Notes: generated from the sequence alone by a model not told the origin. A DNA stretch of 64,000 nucleotides from Desulfovibrio sp. 86 (GCF_902702915.1 NZ_LR738849.1:3054001-3118000); one strand, 5' to 3'; shown: positions 1-8,843, numbered from the stretch's first letter. Numbers and translations are program-made.

Positions 1-305
1 CCCCGCATGGGCCAGCGCTGGTCAGCCATGTGCTGCTGGAAAAAATGCAGGGCCTCGCGCACGTTTTCTTCGCCCATCAGCCTGTAGGGATGGTTGGCAG
101 GCAGCAGGGCCATGCCTGCCCAGGGATCGGCCGTATACTTTCCATCAGCATAGCCGAGCAGATCGATAGTGCCGCCGCTGATGGCAAGAGAACCCATGCC
201 GGTCGTGAGCATACGCACCTTTTTCCCCCGGCTGGCGGCGGTAAGGGCCGCCACAAATCCGGCCATGCCGGAGCCCACCACAAGAACGTCAGCAATCCTG
301 TTCAT
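1..305 (-). CDS. glpB: Anaerobic glycerol-3-phosphate dehydrogenase subunit B (N-terminal part)
   Basis: The reading frame starts at the ATG complementary to 303-305 and runs off the left edge, so only about 101 residues are present. The N-terminus has an FAD-binding Rossmann signature (VLVVGSGMAGFVAAL) followed by a GGTIDLLGY stretch typical of GlpB. In this family GlpB is the FMN/FAD subunit that, with GlpA and the membrane FeS subunit GlpC, passes electrons from glycerol-3-phosphate to the quinone pool. The start lies inside the 3' end of glpA (17-bp overlap), which implies translational coupling. The rest of glpB, and any glpC, lie outside the window. Confidence 0.88.
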   Translation of the reverse strand, partial: MNRIADVLVVGSGMAGFVAALTAASRGKKVRMLTTGMGSLAISGGTIDLLGYADGKYTADPWAGMALLPANHPYRLMGEENVREALHFFQQHMADQRWPMR

Positions 306-1896
306 GTTCGGCTCCGTCAAGGTTGAGGGTGGCGGCGTATATGGCCCGGCTCAGTTCCATTTCACGGGCCTGCATGCCCCAAAGGGCAAAGCGCAGGCCG
401 CCCCAGCGTTCCTGCAGAAAGCGCCGGACATTGTCCGTGGGCTTCAGTTCCAGATCTACGCCGTGTTCGGTCAGCGCGCCCACCGTTCGCAGAGAGCAAA
501 AGGCCCCCTGGCAGGTTCCCATGCCCAGGCGCGTACGCAGGCGGATGTCCGTGAGGGAAAAAATTGAGGGCTGACGCGCCACATATTCGATTTCAGCCAT
601 GCTCACCATTTCGCATTCGCAAAGCAGGGGATTGTCAGGCTGTTTTCCGGCAAGCTCCAGCACGCCCGGCAGGTCGTCCCCCAGGCGGTCGGCCATGAGA
701 CGCAGGCCCTGCATGGGAAAAAAGCGTGCCGCGCGCTTGAGGGTGCGTTCATCCACGTCATGCACCAATGGCTCATCGGCGGTTTTGCAGGGCGCGCTGT
801 GCCCGAGCTTGGCGCAAACCCTGTCGGTGACGCGTTCGGCCATGAGACGATAGGTGGTGAGCTTGCCGCCAAAGATGCTGATGAAGCCTTCAAGCCCTTC
901 GTCGGCATGGTCCACAATATGAAAATTGCGGCTGGCCTTACGCCCTGAAGCGCCGCCCGGCGTGTACAGGGGGCGTGTTCCGGCGAAGGCGCGTAAAATG
1001 CGGTACTGGCGCACCTGCGGAAAAAGCGGCTCGCCAATGTCGAGCAGGCGCAGCACTTCCTCAGTGGTGGGCGTTGTGTCGTCGGGTCTGTCTGTGGGCG
1101 CGGACGTGGTGCCCAGAATGGTAATGGACCCGTGGGGCACAAAAATATCGCCATCGCCGCTGGGATGCAGACGGTTGATCACCCTGGAGGTAAAGCGGTG
1201 GTTGAAGACGATCAGGGTGCCCCTGTCGGGCGAAAGGGAAACATCAAGCCCAGCCATGCCCGCCACGTGTCCGGCCCAGGAACCGGCGGCGTTGACCACG
1301 ACCTGACAGGCGATTTCAACCGTTTCTCCGGTATGGCGGTTAACCGCCGTAACGCTCTGGACGCGACCGTTGCCCAGTTTTATGCCCGTGGCTTCATGGT
1401 AGGTAAGCACCTGACCGCCGTGCCTTTGGGCAGACATGGCGTTGTGCAGAACCAGACGAAAGCCGTCAACGCACGAATCCGGCACCCGAAAAACGCGGCG
1501 CACCTGGGGCGAGAGGTTGGGCTCAAGGCGCAAAGCCTTGGCGACCTCGACCTCCTGCGCGCTGATGCCCGCCGTGCGGCAGCCTTCGAGGAATTTCTCA
1601 ACGTAGTCGGGATCGTCCTGGGCTGTGAGCGCGAAAAAGCCTTCAGTTTCTTCAACGCACTGCCTGCCGATGCGACGCACGATCATGTTTTCTTCAATGC
1701 ATTCACGGGCGGACTCGTTGTCATTGACGACATAGCGCGCGCCGCTGTGCAGCAGACCGTGGAAGCGCGAACTGGTGCCGTGAGCTATGCCCCCCTGTTC
1801 CAGAAGGATGGCGGGGATGCCGCGCATGCTCAGGTCGCGCAGAGCGCCGATGCCCGTGGCCCCGCACCCGATAACTACGACGGTGGTTTCCAGCAT
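289..1896 (-). CDS. glpA: Anaerobic glycerol-3-phosphate dehydrogenase subunit A
   Basis: A 535-residue FAD-dependent DAO-fold oxidoreductase, the usual GlpA length. The FAD motif VVVIGCGATGIGALRD is at residues 6-21 and is followed by the GTSSRFHGLLHSGARY segment characteristic of glycerol-3-phosphate dehydrogenases. Near the C-terminus the pairs CEC and CQGAFC form a BFD-like [2Fe-2S] domain found in GlpA but not in aerobic GlpD. It oxidises glycerol-3-phosphate to dihydroxyacetone phosphate at the membrane. An AGGA-type ribosome site precedes the ATG at 1896. The downstream overlap with glpB indicates an operon. The nearby phosphodiesterase gpdQ would supply glycerol-3-phosphate. Confidence 0.93.
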   Translation of the reverse strand: MLETTVVVIGCGATGIGALRDLSMRGIPAILLEQGGIAHGTSSRFHGLLHSGARYVVNDNESARECIEENMIVRRIGRQCVEETEGFFALTAQDDPDYVEKFLEGCRTAGISAQEVEVAKALRLEPNLSPQVRRVFRVPDSCVDGFRLVLHNAMSAQRHGGQVLTYHEATGIKLGNGRVQSVTAVNRHTGETVEIACQVVVNAAGSWAGHVAGMAGLDVSLSPDRGTLIVFNHRFTSRVINRLHPSGDGDIFVPHGSITILGTTSAPTDRPDDTTPTTEEVLRLLDIGEPLFPQVRQYRILRAFAGTRPLYTPGGASGRKASRNFHIVDHADEGLEGFISIFGGKLTTYRLMAERVTDRVCAKLGHSAPCKTADEPLVHDVDERTLKRAARFFPMQGLRLMADRLGDDLPGVLELAGKQPDNPLLCECEMVSMAEIEYVARQPSIFSLTDIRLRTRLGMGTCQGAFCSLRTVGALTEHGVDLELKPTDNVRRFLQERWGGLRFALWGMQAREMELSRAIYAATLNLDGAEHEQDC

Positions 1897-2181
1897 GTTC
1901 TATCCTGCTTTGCGTCCATAGAGCGTATACGGCCCTGCGTGCGGCTGCGCGCTCCGCAGAGCCGCAGCAACCAGAGCCAATGGCCTTTGTGATGGTATTT
2001 TCAAAGAGTTGGGACGCCCGCTTTGGCGCGTAGCAGCGCAGATACCCGGCTGTTGCGCCATTACGCGAGCGACTGCCTGCGCGCCACGGCATTTTCAAGC
2101 CGAACTGCCTGGCTTGTCCCGAACCGCGGGCGGGAGGATACCAGAAGGTCGCCGGTCTAATGTCGCCGGCCTGCGGTTCAG
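1897..2181. other. Intergenic gap with a degenerate dispersed-repeat remnant
   Basis: There is no convincing gene between the 5' end of glpA and the 3' end of the LacI-type regulator gene. Around 1985-2065 the sequence resembles the class B dispersed repeat described elsewhere in this window: a GACGCCCGCTTTGGCGCGTA core and an AGAGCC-type end. It is diverged and its edges cannot be set. The glpA promoter should lie here, but no clear -35/-10 pair was recognised. Confidence 0.4.
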
Positions 2182-3270
2182 CTATACGGGGCGCGTCCGG
2201 GGCAGTCCTGTGGACGAGCGTACAATGAGTTTGTGGCTTATCTCAACTCTGGTGATGTTGCGGCTTGATATCTGCCCGCTGATTCTTGCATGCAGCAGAT
2301 CCAGGGCGTTGTGCCCTTTATCCTGAATATAGTGTTCCACTGTGGTCAGGGCCACTTTGTCGAACTGTGACGGCAAAAGGTTGTCGAAACCGCAAACGCT
2401 GTAATCTCCGGGTATGCTGAAGCCCGCTTCGAGCACGGCGTCCATGACGCCATAGGCGACCATGTCGTTTACAGCTATGAACGCGGTGATTTTTTTATCC
2501 TCAAAGCAGCCCTGTGCAAGCTCATGCCCAACGCTGTACTCTATGAGCAGGTTATCCAGTTCAACCTTTGGCGTGATGGTGCGGCTTTTGACCAGCAGGG
2601 TTCCTTCCGGACACAGATGACTGATGGTGTTTTGGAGGCCCTTGAGGCGCTGCATGCGGATGGAGTTGCAGGAATCCAGCGTTGTGGAAATGTAGGCCAT
2701 ATGTTTATGCCCCAGTTCGCACATATGCCGGGCAATAAGGCTGCCTGCGTCATAGTTGTTCAGTTCAACAGTGTCCACGCTGAGGTCCACGCGCCTGTCG
2801 CCCATGACCACAATGGGCACCTTGCTCCCCACGCGGGAAAGAACTTCATCCGGGTGGGCCAGCATGGTGAAGATGATGCCCGCCATGCCGGTGGATTGCG
2901 CCAGTTGCACTGCGGCAAGTTCACTTTCAAGACTGCGGTAGGTGGTGGATATGCAGGTGGTGTAATTTTTTTCGGCGGCGGCCTGCTGCACGGCCTGGAT
3001 GATGGTGGCGTAGTAGGGATTGGTGACGTTGGGCACGACAACCAATATGACAGGCCCGCCCTCGATGACCGCTTTGGCCCGGCGCTCGCGGCCGTAATTC
3101 AGCTTGGCGGCGGCGGCCATAACCCCTTTTACGGTTTCTTCCGCAAAGGATACGCCTTCACGCCCGTTGAGTATCATTGAAACCGTGGCGGAAGATACGC
3201 CCGCCATACGGGCTACGTCCTTCAGCGTGGTTTTTTTGGCGATTCTCGGGTTTTCACCATCAAGCGTCAT
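2182..3270 (-). CDS. LacI-family transcriptional regulator
   Basis: A 362-residue LacI/GalR-type repressor. Residues about 12-60 (TTLKDVARMAGVSSATVSMI) form the helix-turn-helix and hinge, with the family's YGR-type hinge end. The rest is a periplasmic-binding-protein-like sensor domain. The start ATG at 3270 follows AGGAAGG at good spacing. It is transcribed divergently from the MHS transporter and gpdQ, and upstream of glpA in the same direction. It is therefore the obvious candidate regulator of glycerophosphodiester/glycerol-3-phosphate use. The effector cannot be read from the sequence. Confidence 0.9.
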   Translation of the reverse strand: MTLDGENPRIAKKTTLKDVARMAGVSSATVSMILNGREGVSFAEETVKGVMAAAAKLNYGRERRAKAVIEGGPVILVVVPNVTNPYYATIIQAVQQAAAEKNYTTCISTTYRSLESELAAVQLAQSTGMAGIIFTMLAHPDEVLSRVGSKVPIVVMGDRRVDLSVDTVELNNYDAGSLIARHMCELGHKHMAYISTTLDSCNSIRMQRLKGLQNTISHLCPEGTLLVKSRTITPKVELDNLLIEYSVGHELAQGCFEDKKITAFIAVNDMVAYGVMDAVLEAGFSIPGDYSVCGFDNLLPSQFDKVALTTVEHYIQDKGHNALDLLHARISGQISSRNITRVEISHKLIVRSSTGLPRTRPV

Positions 3271-3435
3271 CTTCCCTTCCTCTTATTCCTGCTGCGAGTT
3301 GTCTTTTGGAGATACGGGGCATTGCCATTGCAAAAATGTCCCTCATGGTCGGGCAGGGGCGAATCAGGAATGGCAGCAACTTCCAATGGCGGTAACTTCA
3401 CATGTACACGTTACCGAGTCAATAAAATAAACTAA

Positions 3436-3452
3436 AAACTTTAATAAAGTTT
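3436..3452. promoter_or_regulatory. Candidate operator palindrome
   Basis: AAACTTTA-A-TAAAGTTT is a perfect 8+1+8 inverted repeat in the AT-rich divergent promoter region between the LacI-type gene and the transporter gene. A TTGACA-like -35 hexamer lies immediately downstream at 3456-3461. Together with the palindrome at 3580-3594 it is a candidate LacI-family binding site. This is inferred from symmetry and position only. Confidence 0.45.
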
Positions 3453-3579
3453 CAATTGACATAAAAATCTGCAGCGTGGTAATTCCAGTGCAAAGCGTTT
3501 TTTTGCGTGCATGGTTTACGTTTTGAGCTATTATTTAGCTCAAAAAATTTAATCGTTTTTATTGATAGCTGTAAAGTCT

Positions 3580-3594
3580 ATTAAAACTTTTAAT
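3580..3594. promoter_or_regulatory. Second candidate operator palindrome
   Basis: ATTAAAA-C-TTTTAAT is a perfect 7+1+7 inverted repeat about 48 bp upstream of the transporter start codon. It shares the AAAACTTT core with the palindrome at 3436-3452. The spacing of about 143 bp between the two centres would allow looping by a tetrameric LacI-type protein. Confidence 0.4.
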
Positions 3595-3641
3595 TGTCGT
3601 GCGGCAGGGCAAATACCCTTGCCAGCAGCCGTGGAGGGAGC

Positions 3642-5003
3642 ATGCCCAGCGCAGAAATGGATAGACATACCACCAGCAAAAAAGAAATGCGCAAGGTGGT
3701 TATTGCCAGTTTGCTCGGCGCCACCATCGAGTGGTACGACTTTTTCCTTTATGGGGTCGTGGCGGGCATCGTTTTTAACAAGCTCTATTTCCCCACAGCC
3801 GATCCTTTCATGGGAACCATCCTGGCGTACAGCACCTTTGCCATCGGCTATCTTGCGCGCCCGCTGGGCGGCTTCATCTTCGGGCACTACGGCGACAAGC
3901 TGGGACGTAAACGCATGCTTATACTGACCATGCTCATCATGGGCATTGCCACTGTTTGCATAGGGCTTGTGCCTACCTATGCATCTATCGGCATAGCCGC
4001 CCCCATCCTGCTGCAAACCCTGCGCTTGTGTCAGGGGCTCGGCCTTGGCGGCGAATGGGGTGGAGCTGTTCTCATGACCTATGAATACGCCAATAAGCGG
4101 GAAAAGGCTTTTTACGCCAGTATTCCGCAAATGGGTCTGGCCACGGGGCTTTGCCTTGCTTCCGGGGTGGTGGCCCTGCTTTCCTGGCTGCTGACCAATG
4201 AGCAGTTCATGCAGTGGGGCTGGCGGCTCGCCTTTATTCTCAGTATCGTGCTTGTCGCCATTGCCCTTTATGTGCGTACCCACATCCTTGAAACCCCAGA
4301 ATTTCGCAAGGTTCAGGACGAAGGTCACACTGAAAAAAAGGTCATGCCCATTGTTTCCGTGTGCAAAAACTATCCTGGCAATATTGCCCTTGGCGTGGGC
4401 GCGCGCTGGATTGACGGCGTGTTCTTCAACGTGCTTGCCGTGTTCTCCATCAGCTATCTTGTGCAGTACATCAACGTCACCCGCACCGAGGCCCTGACGG
4501 CGGTTATGATCGCGGCGCTGCTGATGTGCCCCTTTATTCTCATCGCCGGACGCCTTGCCGACCGTTTTGGGCGGGGCCGCATTTACGGCCTGGCCAGCCT
4601 GGCCTGCGGGCTGACCATATTCCCGGCGTTCTGGCTTATGCAGGGCAGCGGCGGCAATATGTTCATCATCGGCCTTGCCATAGCCATTCCACTCAGTATC
4701 TGCTATGCGGGCGTTTTTGGGCCCGAAGCCGCGCTCTTTTCCGATCTTTTTCCGGCAGAGGTGCGCTATACAGGCATATCCATAGTCTACCAGTTCCCGG
4801 GTTTTCTTGTGGCAGGCATTGTGCCTGGGGTGTGTACGGCGCTTATGCAGTGGAATGACGGCAATCCGTTCTATATCTGCATCTTTGTGCTCATTGCGGC
4901 CGCAACCAGCGCATTTTCCGCCTTCACCATCCAGCGTCGGCACAACAGGGCAGAGCGCCAGACGCAGGCGCTCGACGGCGTTCAGGCCGGGGCAAAGCTG
5001 TAA
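3642..5003 (+). CDS. MFS transporter, metabolite:H+ symporter (MHS) family
   Basis: The start was placed at the ATG at 3642 because GGAGGGAG precedes it by a few bases; the frame is open further upstream but lacks a ribosome site. The 453-residue product has about 12 hydrophobic segments and MHS hallmarks: GATIEWYDFFLYG near the N-terminus, RPLGGFIFGHYGDKLGRK (motif A, loop 2-3) and GLGLGGEWGGAVLM. MHS members carry organic acids, betaines or shikimate with protons. It lies 14 bp upstream of gpdQ and is divergent from the LacI-type regulator. It may import a glycerophosphodiester or a related compound for GpdQ; that substrate is inference only. Confidence 0.85.
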   Translation: MPSAEMDRHTTSKKEMRKVVIASLLGATIEWYDFFLYGVVAGIVFNKLYFPTADPFMGTILAYSTFAIGYLARPLGGFIFGHYGDKLGRKRMLILTMLIMGIATVCIGLVPTYASIGIAAPILLQTLRLCQGLGLGGEWGGAVLMTYEYANKREKAFYASIPQMGLATGLCLASGVVALLSWLLTNEQFMQWGWRLAFILSIVLVAIALYVRTHILETPEFRKVQDEGHTEKKVMPIVSVCKNYPGNIALGVGARWIDGVFFNVLAVFSISYLVQYINVTRTEALTAVMIAALLMCPFILIAGRLADRFGRGRIYGLASLACGLTIFPAFWLMQGSGGNMFIIGLAIAIPLSICYAGVFGPEAALFSDLFPAEVRYTGISIVYQFPGFLVAGIVPGVCTALMQWNDGNPFYICIFVLIAAATSAFSAFTIQRRHNRAERQTQALDGVQAGAKL

Positions 5004-5017
5004 TATCAGGGGTAATC

Positions 5018-5848
5018 ATGCGTATCTTGCAACTATCTGACACACATTTGCGCGGCGACAACAAGCTGTCGTTCAGGGTTGTCGACACACGCCGATGCCT
5101 GGACGCCACCGTGGCGCATCTGAAAAGCATGGCACAAAAGCCTGACGTTATTATCCTCAGCGGTGATCTGGCCGACAGCGGCGATCTGAACGCCTACCAT
5201 ATTCTGACGGAGTTGTTTTCGCCCCTGAACATTCCCATCTATGCGCTGCCCGGCAACCACGACAGGCGCGACAGGATGCAGAACGTACTGAAGGACTGGT
5301 GCCCCTCGGATCCCGACGTTGCTCCGCACATCTGCTACACGGTTGAAATGGACGACCTGCGTCTGGTCGTGCTGGACAGCACGCATCCCGGTTCGCATTC
5401 GGGCCATTTTTTTCCGGCTGTGGAAACCTGGCTTACTGGCGAACTGCGTAAAAGGCCGCAGGTGCAGACTCTGCTTTTCATGCACCATCCGCCGTTCACA
5501 ACGGGCCTGGGCGTTATGGACGAACCCTTTGAAAACCAGCAGCTGTTTGCCGCCCTGGTCGCAGACAACCCACAGTTGCGGCTGTGTTTCGGGCACATGC
5601 ACCGGCCCATAATCACGCAGTGGCAAGGACGGCTGTGCGTGACCGCGCCCTCGGCGGCCATGCAGATAGACCTGGATCTTTCGCCCGAAGGCGGGGATAC
5701 CTTTGTTATGGAAGCGCCGGGGTATCTTTTGCACCACTGGGAAAACCAGACCCTGAACACGCATGTCTGTCAGATTCCGACCAATGTGACCTTTGACGGG
5801 CCGTATCCCTTTGCGGATTCGGTCAATCCGGTCGGGCCTTCGGATTAG
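5018..5848 (+). CDS. gpdQ: Glycerophosphodiesterase of the GpdQ metallophosphoesterase family
   Basis: A 276-residue calcineurin-like phosphoesterase. The predicted metal ligands fall almost exactly at the positions known for Enterobacter GpdQ: D8 and H10 (SDTH), D50 (SGDLADSGD), N80 and H81 (PGNHDRRD), H156 (FMHHPPF), and H193/H195 (FGHMHRP). GpdQ splits glycerophosphodiesters into glycerol-3-phosphate and an alcohol, which would feed GlpAB encoded just to the left. CpdA-like cAMP phosphodiesterases are the main alternative, but the length and ligand numbering favour GpdQ. The stop codon TAG is also the first three bases of the following dispersed repeat. Confidence 0.85.
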   Translation: MRILQLSDTHLRGDNKLSFRVVDTRRCLDATVAHLKSMAQKPDVIILSGDLADSGDLNAYHILTELFSPLNIPIYALPGNHDRRDRMQNVLKDWCPSDPDVAPHICYTVEMDDLRLVVLDSTHPGSHSGHFFPAVETWLTGELRKRPQVQTLLFMHHPPFTTGLGVMDEPFENQQLFAALVADNPQLRLCFGHMHRPIITQWQGRLCVTAPSAAMQIDLDLSPEGGDTFVMEAPGYLLHHWENQTLNTHVCQIPTNVTFDGPYPFADSVNPVGPSD

Positions 5849-6078
5849 AGCATTTTAACTTTGAAAAAGTATAAATGCTCTAACGTTGCACGAGAGTGCA
5901 ACGCGCCACAACGTGGCGTGGATTCAGCCGAGCTTTGGCCGTTGCGACGAAGGAAGTTGCGGACAAAGACAGCAATTGGTTAATAGAACGTGCAGCCTGT
6001 TGATGGCTGTCGCAAATCGCATTTTCGGCTGAATGAAAACTTTGAAATGTGAAGCATTTCAAAGTTGATCTGCTCTAG
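5846..6078. repeat. Dispersed intergenic repeat, class A (copy with internal insertion)
   Basis: The element runs from TAGAGCATTTTAACTTTG to TTTCAAAGTTGATCTGCTCTA. Inside are two short hairpins (GTTGCACGAGAGTGCAAC, and GCCACAACGTGGC). The reverse complement of 28385-28533 matches it nearly throughout, except for about 82 extra bases at 5931-6012. No coding capacity is seen. The first three bases are the gpdQ stop codon. Confidence 0.85.
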
Positions 6079-6158
6079 AGCATGTTGCTTTTGAAACAAG
6101 GAGCGTTTTAAAAGTAACATACTATAAATACAGGGTATTTTATCATTCGTCCCTGGAA

Positions 6159-6200
6159 AGCCATAAAAAAACCGGCCATGCGGCCGGTTTTTTTATGGCT
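6159..6200. terminator. Bidirectional terminator
   Basis: A perfect 19-bp inverted repeat (6159-6177 and 6182-6200) with an ATGC loop. Its GC core CCGGCC is flanked by seven A on the left and seven T on the right, so it can act as an intrinsic terminator in both directions. It sits between gpdQ and the convergent ybjN-like gene. Confidence 0.9.
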
Positions 6201-6218
6201 TATTACGAAAGAGGCGGT

Positions 6219-6704
6219 CTAGTTCGGCTGTGTTCCCTGGGAAAGCTGCCGAGAAAAATGTTTGAGCGACGTTTGCCACAAGTCAAACACCTCTTCCAGA
6301 TTTTTTTTGGTCATGCCATAGCGCATGAAGACATCCATTTCCAGAATGAGGTCTCCGTCTTTGTCAATGTACGCCTTGGAGTACATTTTTTGGGTATTCC
6401 AGGTGTTGATCTTTTCTTGCGAAAAATTCTTGATCTTCCACACGCCAAGAAACTGCAAAGCGCTGCAACTGTTGCCTTCAGAACAGCCGGAGAACCATAC
6501 GGCGTACTTGGTGCCTTCCATCCGGCCCTTGAGGACGGGCGTTCCCTTGCCTGTGACGCTCAAGTCCGCGCTGCCGAAACCTTTGGCGATTTCAAGTACT
6601 GTCTCATGATCGGAGGCGGTGACAATATCGTTGCTGGCCATGGCGCTGCTGGCAAGAACGCATGTCAGGCATACCCCCAGCGCGATGGTTAATAATTTGT
6701 TCAT
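6219..6704 (-). CDS. Secreted YbjN-like protein
   Basis: A 161-residue product with a clear signal peptide: MNKLLTIALGVCLTCVLASS, then AMA-like cleavage near residue 23. The mature part contains a GTKYAVWFSGCSEGNSCSALQF stretch and an acidic strand region resembling the YbjN fold, a putative sensory/regulatory domain without known catalysis. Two cysteines in the conserved GCSEGNSC segment could form a disulfide. The start ATG at 6704 has AGGAG upstream. The gene stands alone, ending at the strong terminator at 6159-6200. Its function is unknown. Confidence 0.65.
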   Translation of the reverse strand: MNKLLTIALGVCLTCVLASSAMASNDIVTASDHETVLEIAKGFGSADLSVTGKGTPVLKGRMEGTKYAVWFSGCSEGNSCSALQFLGVWKIKNFSQEKINTWNTQKMYSKAYIDKDGDLILEMDVFMRYGMTKKNLEEVFDLWQTSLKHFSRQLSQGTQPN

Positions 6705-7220
6705 GTGATCTCCTGAACTTTGTTTTTAAACGTATGTTTAGTGTTGCGGTTCATGTGGATACGAAGATGTTTCCTGAATGTGGAAGCTGTTCGCATCCTT
6801 TTTGGGCGAAGAGAAACTTTGAAAATATACATCCTCAAAGCCTGAACACACTCGCTCCAGTGTTGAGCAGCGCGAACAGATTGAGCGGCCTTCTTACAAA
6901 AAGCGCCTGCTCCGCCGTTGTCTGCGCAATTTCACGACGAAATAGCGTGGACACACTATATCATAAATTTATTATTTTAAAAGTGTCATATTGCATAGAT
7001 TTTTCCAATTGGAAATAGCTAAAATAACAGGCTAATAGGGTAAAACAAACATATTTGTATTGTGCTGCATGTTGTGAAGCTCCCTGTACCTGTACGCAAT
7101 ATGTTTATTGCAATGTTGCTTATGCAACGTATCTTGCCATTTAGTGTTTATGTGTCGCAACGCGGTATCGATGCGGTTTATGCGAGATTGAATCATGCAA
7201 TCTTGTCGCATGAACAAAAA
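6705..7220. other. Intergenic region, no gene recognised
   Basis: This AT-rich stretch lies between the start of the YbjN-like gene and the end of the APC permease gene. Short open frames here have neither ribosome sites nor recognisable products. The promoter of the YbjN-like gene should lie in the right-hand flank of 6704. No other feature was recognised. Confidence 0.5.
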
Positions 7221-7251
7221 CATGCGCCGAAGCGGTAAGCTCCGGCGCATG
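7221..7251 (-). terminator. Terminator of the APC permease gene
   Basis: The inverted repeat CATGCGCCG (7221-7229) and CGGCGCATG (7243-7251) is followed on the minus strand by a TTTTTG run, just downstream of the permease stop codon. Confidence 0.8.
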
Positions 7252-7274
7252 GGTTAAGGGTGGACGCAAAAGTG

Positions 7275-8843
7275 TTAATCAGCGTCGGGTGCTTCGGTAA
7301 TATTGGCCGTTGGCAGGCATGTTCTCATAGCCCAATAATAACAAACCAATGACACGAGACCCATGGCGATTACATCCCATGGCGAGGTCAGGATTCCCTT
7401 TCCCCCGAAGGAGCCAAGATAGGAAATGATCAAGGTCATTACATAATAGCCCACAAGCCAAAGGGAGGACTTGATTTGCTGCTGCAGGCTCACGTGCAGG
7501 GTCGGCACTTTTTTGCTGGCGAGAATGTAGGCAACAAACAGCACTATCTCGATGGGGAACAGCCAGCAAATGACGCTCCATCCAGACCAGTACACAATAA
7601 GAGAGGCAATGATGAAGGTCAGCGGCGATATGATTTCCAGACCGCGGACCCGGAAGGGGCGGGGCAGGTCAGGAGCGTTTATGCGAAGCGCGCCGCAGGC
7701 GATGGGGGCAAGCGCATAGCTGAGGCACAGGGCGCCGGAAACGACGTTGATGAGTTCTTTCCAAGAGGGGAAGGGCATGGTCCAGAATATGGAAAGAGCC
7801 AGAGTAAGCCAAAGCGCGGGGCGGGGAATGCCCGATTTTTTGTCCACGGCTGAAAAACGGTCAAAGAACGTGCCGCTCCGCGACCATGCGTAAATGACCC
7901 GAGGAGTGGCGACCATATATATATTACCGGTTCCGGCGGGGGAGATGACCGCGTCGGCCACCACAAGGATACCCAGCCAGCCAAGACCCAGCAGTAAGGC
8001 GATGTCGTGGTAGGGGAGCGAAAACTTTGATGCTATGCTGCCCCAGCCTTCTGAAAGCATATCCGGGGGAATGCTGCCCAGAAAAACCAGTTGCAGGACA
8101 ATGTATATGATGGTGGAAAGCACGATGGACAGCAGCAGGGCAATGGGAATAGTGCGCTGGGGATTTTTTACCTCACTGGCCACCGATACCACAGGGGTCA
8201 GGCCAAGGTAGGCAAAAATGACGCCTCCGGCGGTTACCGCCATCTGCACGCCGTGAGCTCCAAATGGTGCAAAACCATGCGCCGTCAGATTTTCCGGCTG
8301 GAAGTAGTACATCAGAACAACCATCACCAGCGCGGGAACCACAAATTTGAAGAGACTGATGATATTATTGGCGATGGCGAATGATTTAACACCATTATAG
8401 TTGATTATGAAGAAAAAGACTGTCAGAAGGAGCTGGGCTATCCAGCCTGCCAGAGTCGGTGAACCGGTGGCGTCCGCCGTGAGCCAGGGCAGCCAGGCGG
8501 CGGCGTATTGGCGTGCGGCCACCACTTCAATGGCGATGAGGCTTGAAAAGGCAATGACGGTCAGTGAGGCGAGCAGATACCCGACAAGCTCCCCGTGAGA
8601 AAAAACAGGGAAGCGAATGATACCGCCAGCCTTGGGTAAGGCCGCTCCAAGTTCACAGTACACAAGGCCAAGAAAGAATACTGTGATACCACCAATGATC
8701 CAAGAAATGATTCCGGCAGGCCCCGCATATTGCGCCACAAAGCTTGCCCCAAACAGCCACCCGGACCCAAAGATAGCCCCTAGCGCGACAAAGGTGAGGT
8801 CTGTGGTATTCAGTTCTTTTTTGAATTTTCCTTGTTCAGCCAT
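7275..8843 (-). CDS. APC-superfamily amino-acid permease
   Basis: A 522-residue membrane protein with about 12-14 hydrophobic segments and an APC-type N-terminus (TFVALGAIFGSGWLFGASF, residues 16-34), where the GSGWLFG loop takes the place of the family's GxGIF substrate loop. GGGAGGAAG precedes the ATG at 8843. A sigma-54 promoter (8971-8985) and an upstream activator-like site (9049-9065) of the same kind as those of the hydroxyproline genes lie before it. It is therefore probably the hydroxyproline or proline importer of this regulon. The substrate is inferred from context, not from residues. Confidence 0.85.
   Translation of the reverse strand: MAEQGKFKKELNTTDLTFVALGAIFGSGWLFGASFVAQYAGPAGIISWIIGGITVFFLGLVYCELGAALPKAGGIIRFPVFSHGELVGYLLASLTVIAFSSLIAIEVVAARQYAAAWLPWLTADATGSPTLAGWIAQLLLTVFFFIINYNGVKSFAIANNIISLFKFVVPALVMVVLMYYFQPENLTAHGFAPFGAHGVQMAVTAGGVIFAYLGLTPVVSVASEVKNPQRTIPIALLLSIVLSTIIYIVLQLVFLGSIPPDMLSEGWGSIASKFSLPYHDIALLLGLGWLGILVVADAVISPAGTGNIYMVATPRVIYAWSRSGTFFDRFSAVDKKSGIPRPALWLTLALSIFWTMPFPSWKELINVVSGALCLSYALAPIACGALRINAPDLPRPFRVRGLEIISPLTFIIASLIVYWSGWSVICWLFPIEIVLFVAYILASKKVPTLHVSLQQQIKSSLWLVGYYVMTLIISYLGSFGGKGILTSPWDVIAMGLVSLVCYYWAMRTCLPTANITEAPDAD

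Noticed and set aside
3549-4943. Long open frame (464 codons) on the minus strand opposite the MHS transporter
   Set aside because: Its product is rich in H/G/K with no motif. The plus strand encodes a clear transporter with a ribosome site, so this is an antisense shadow.
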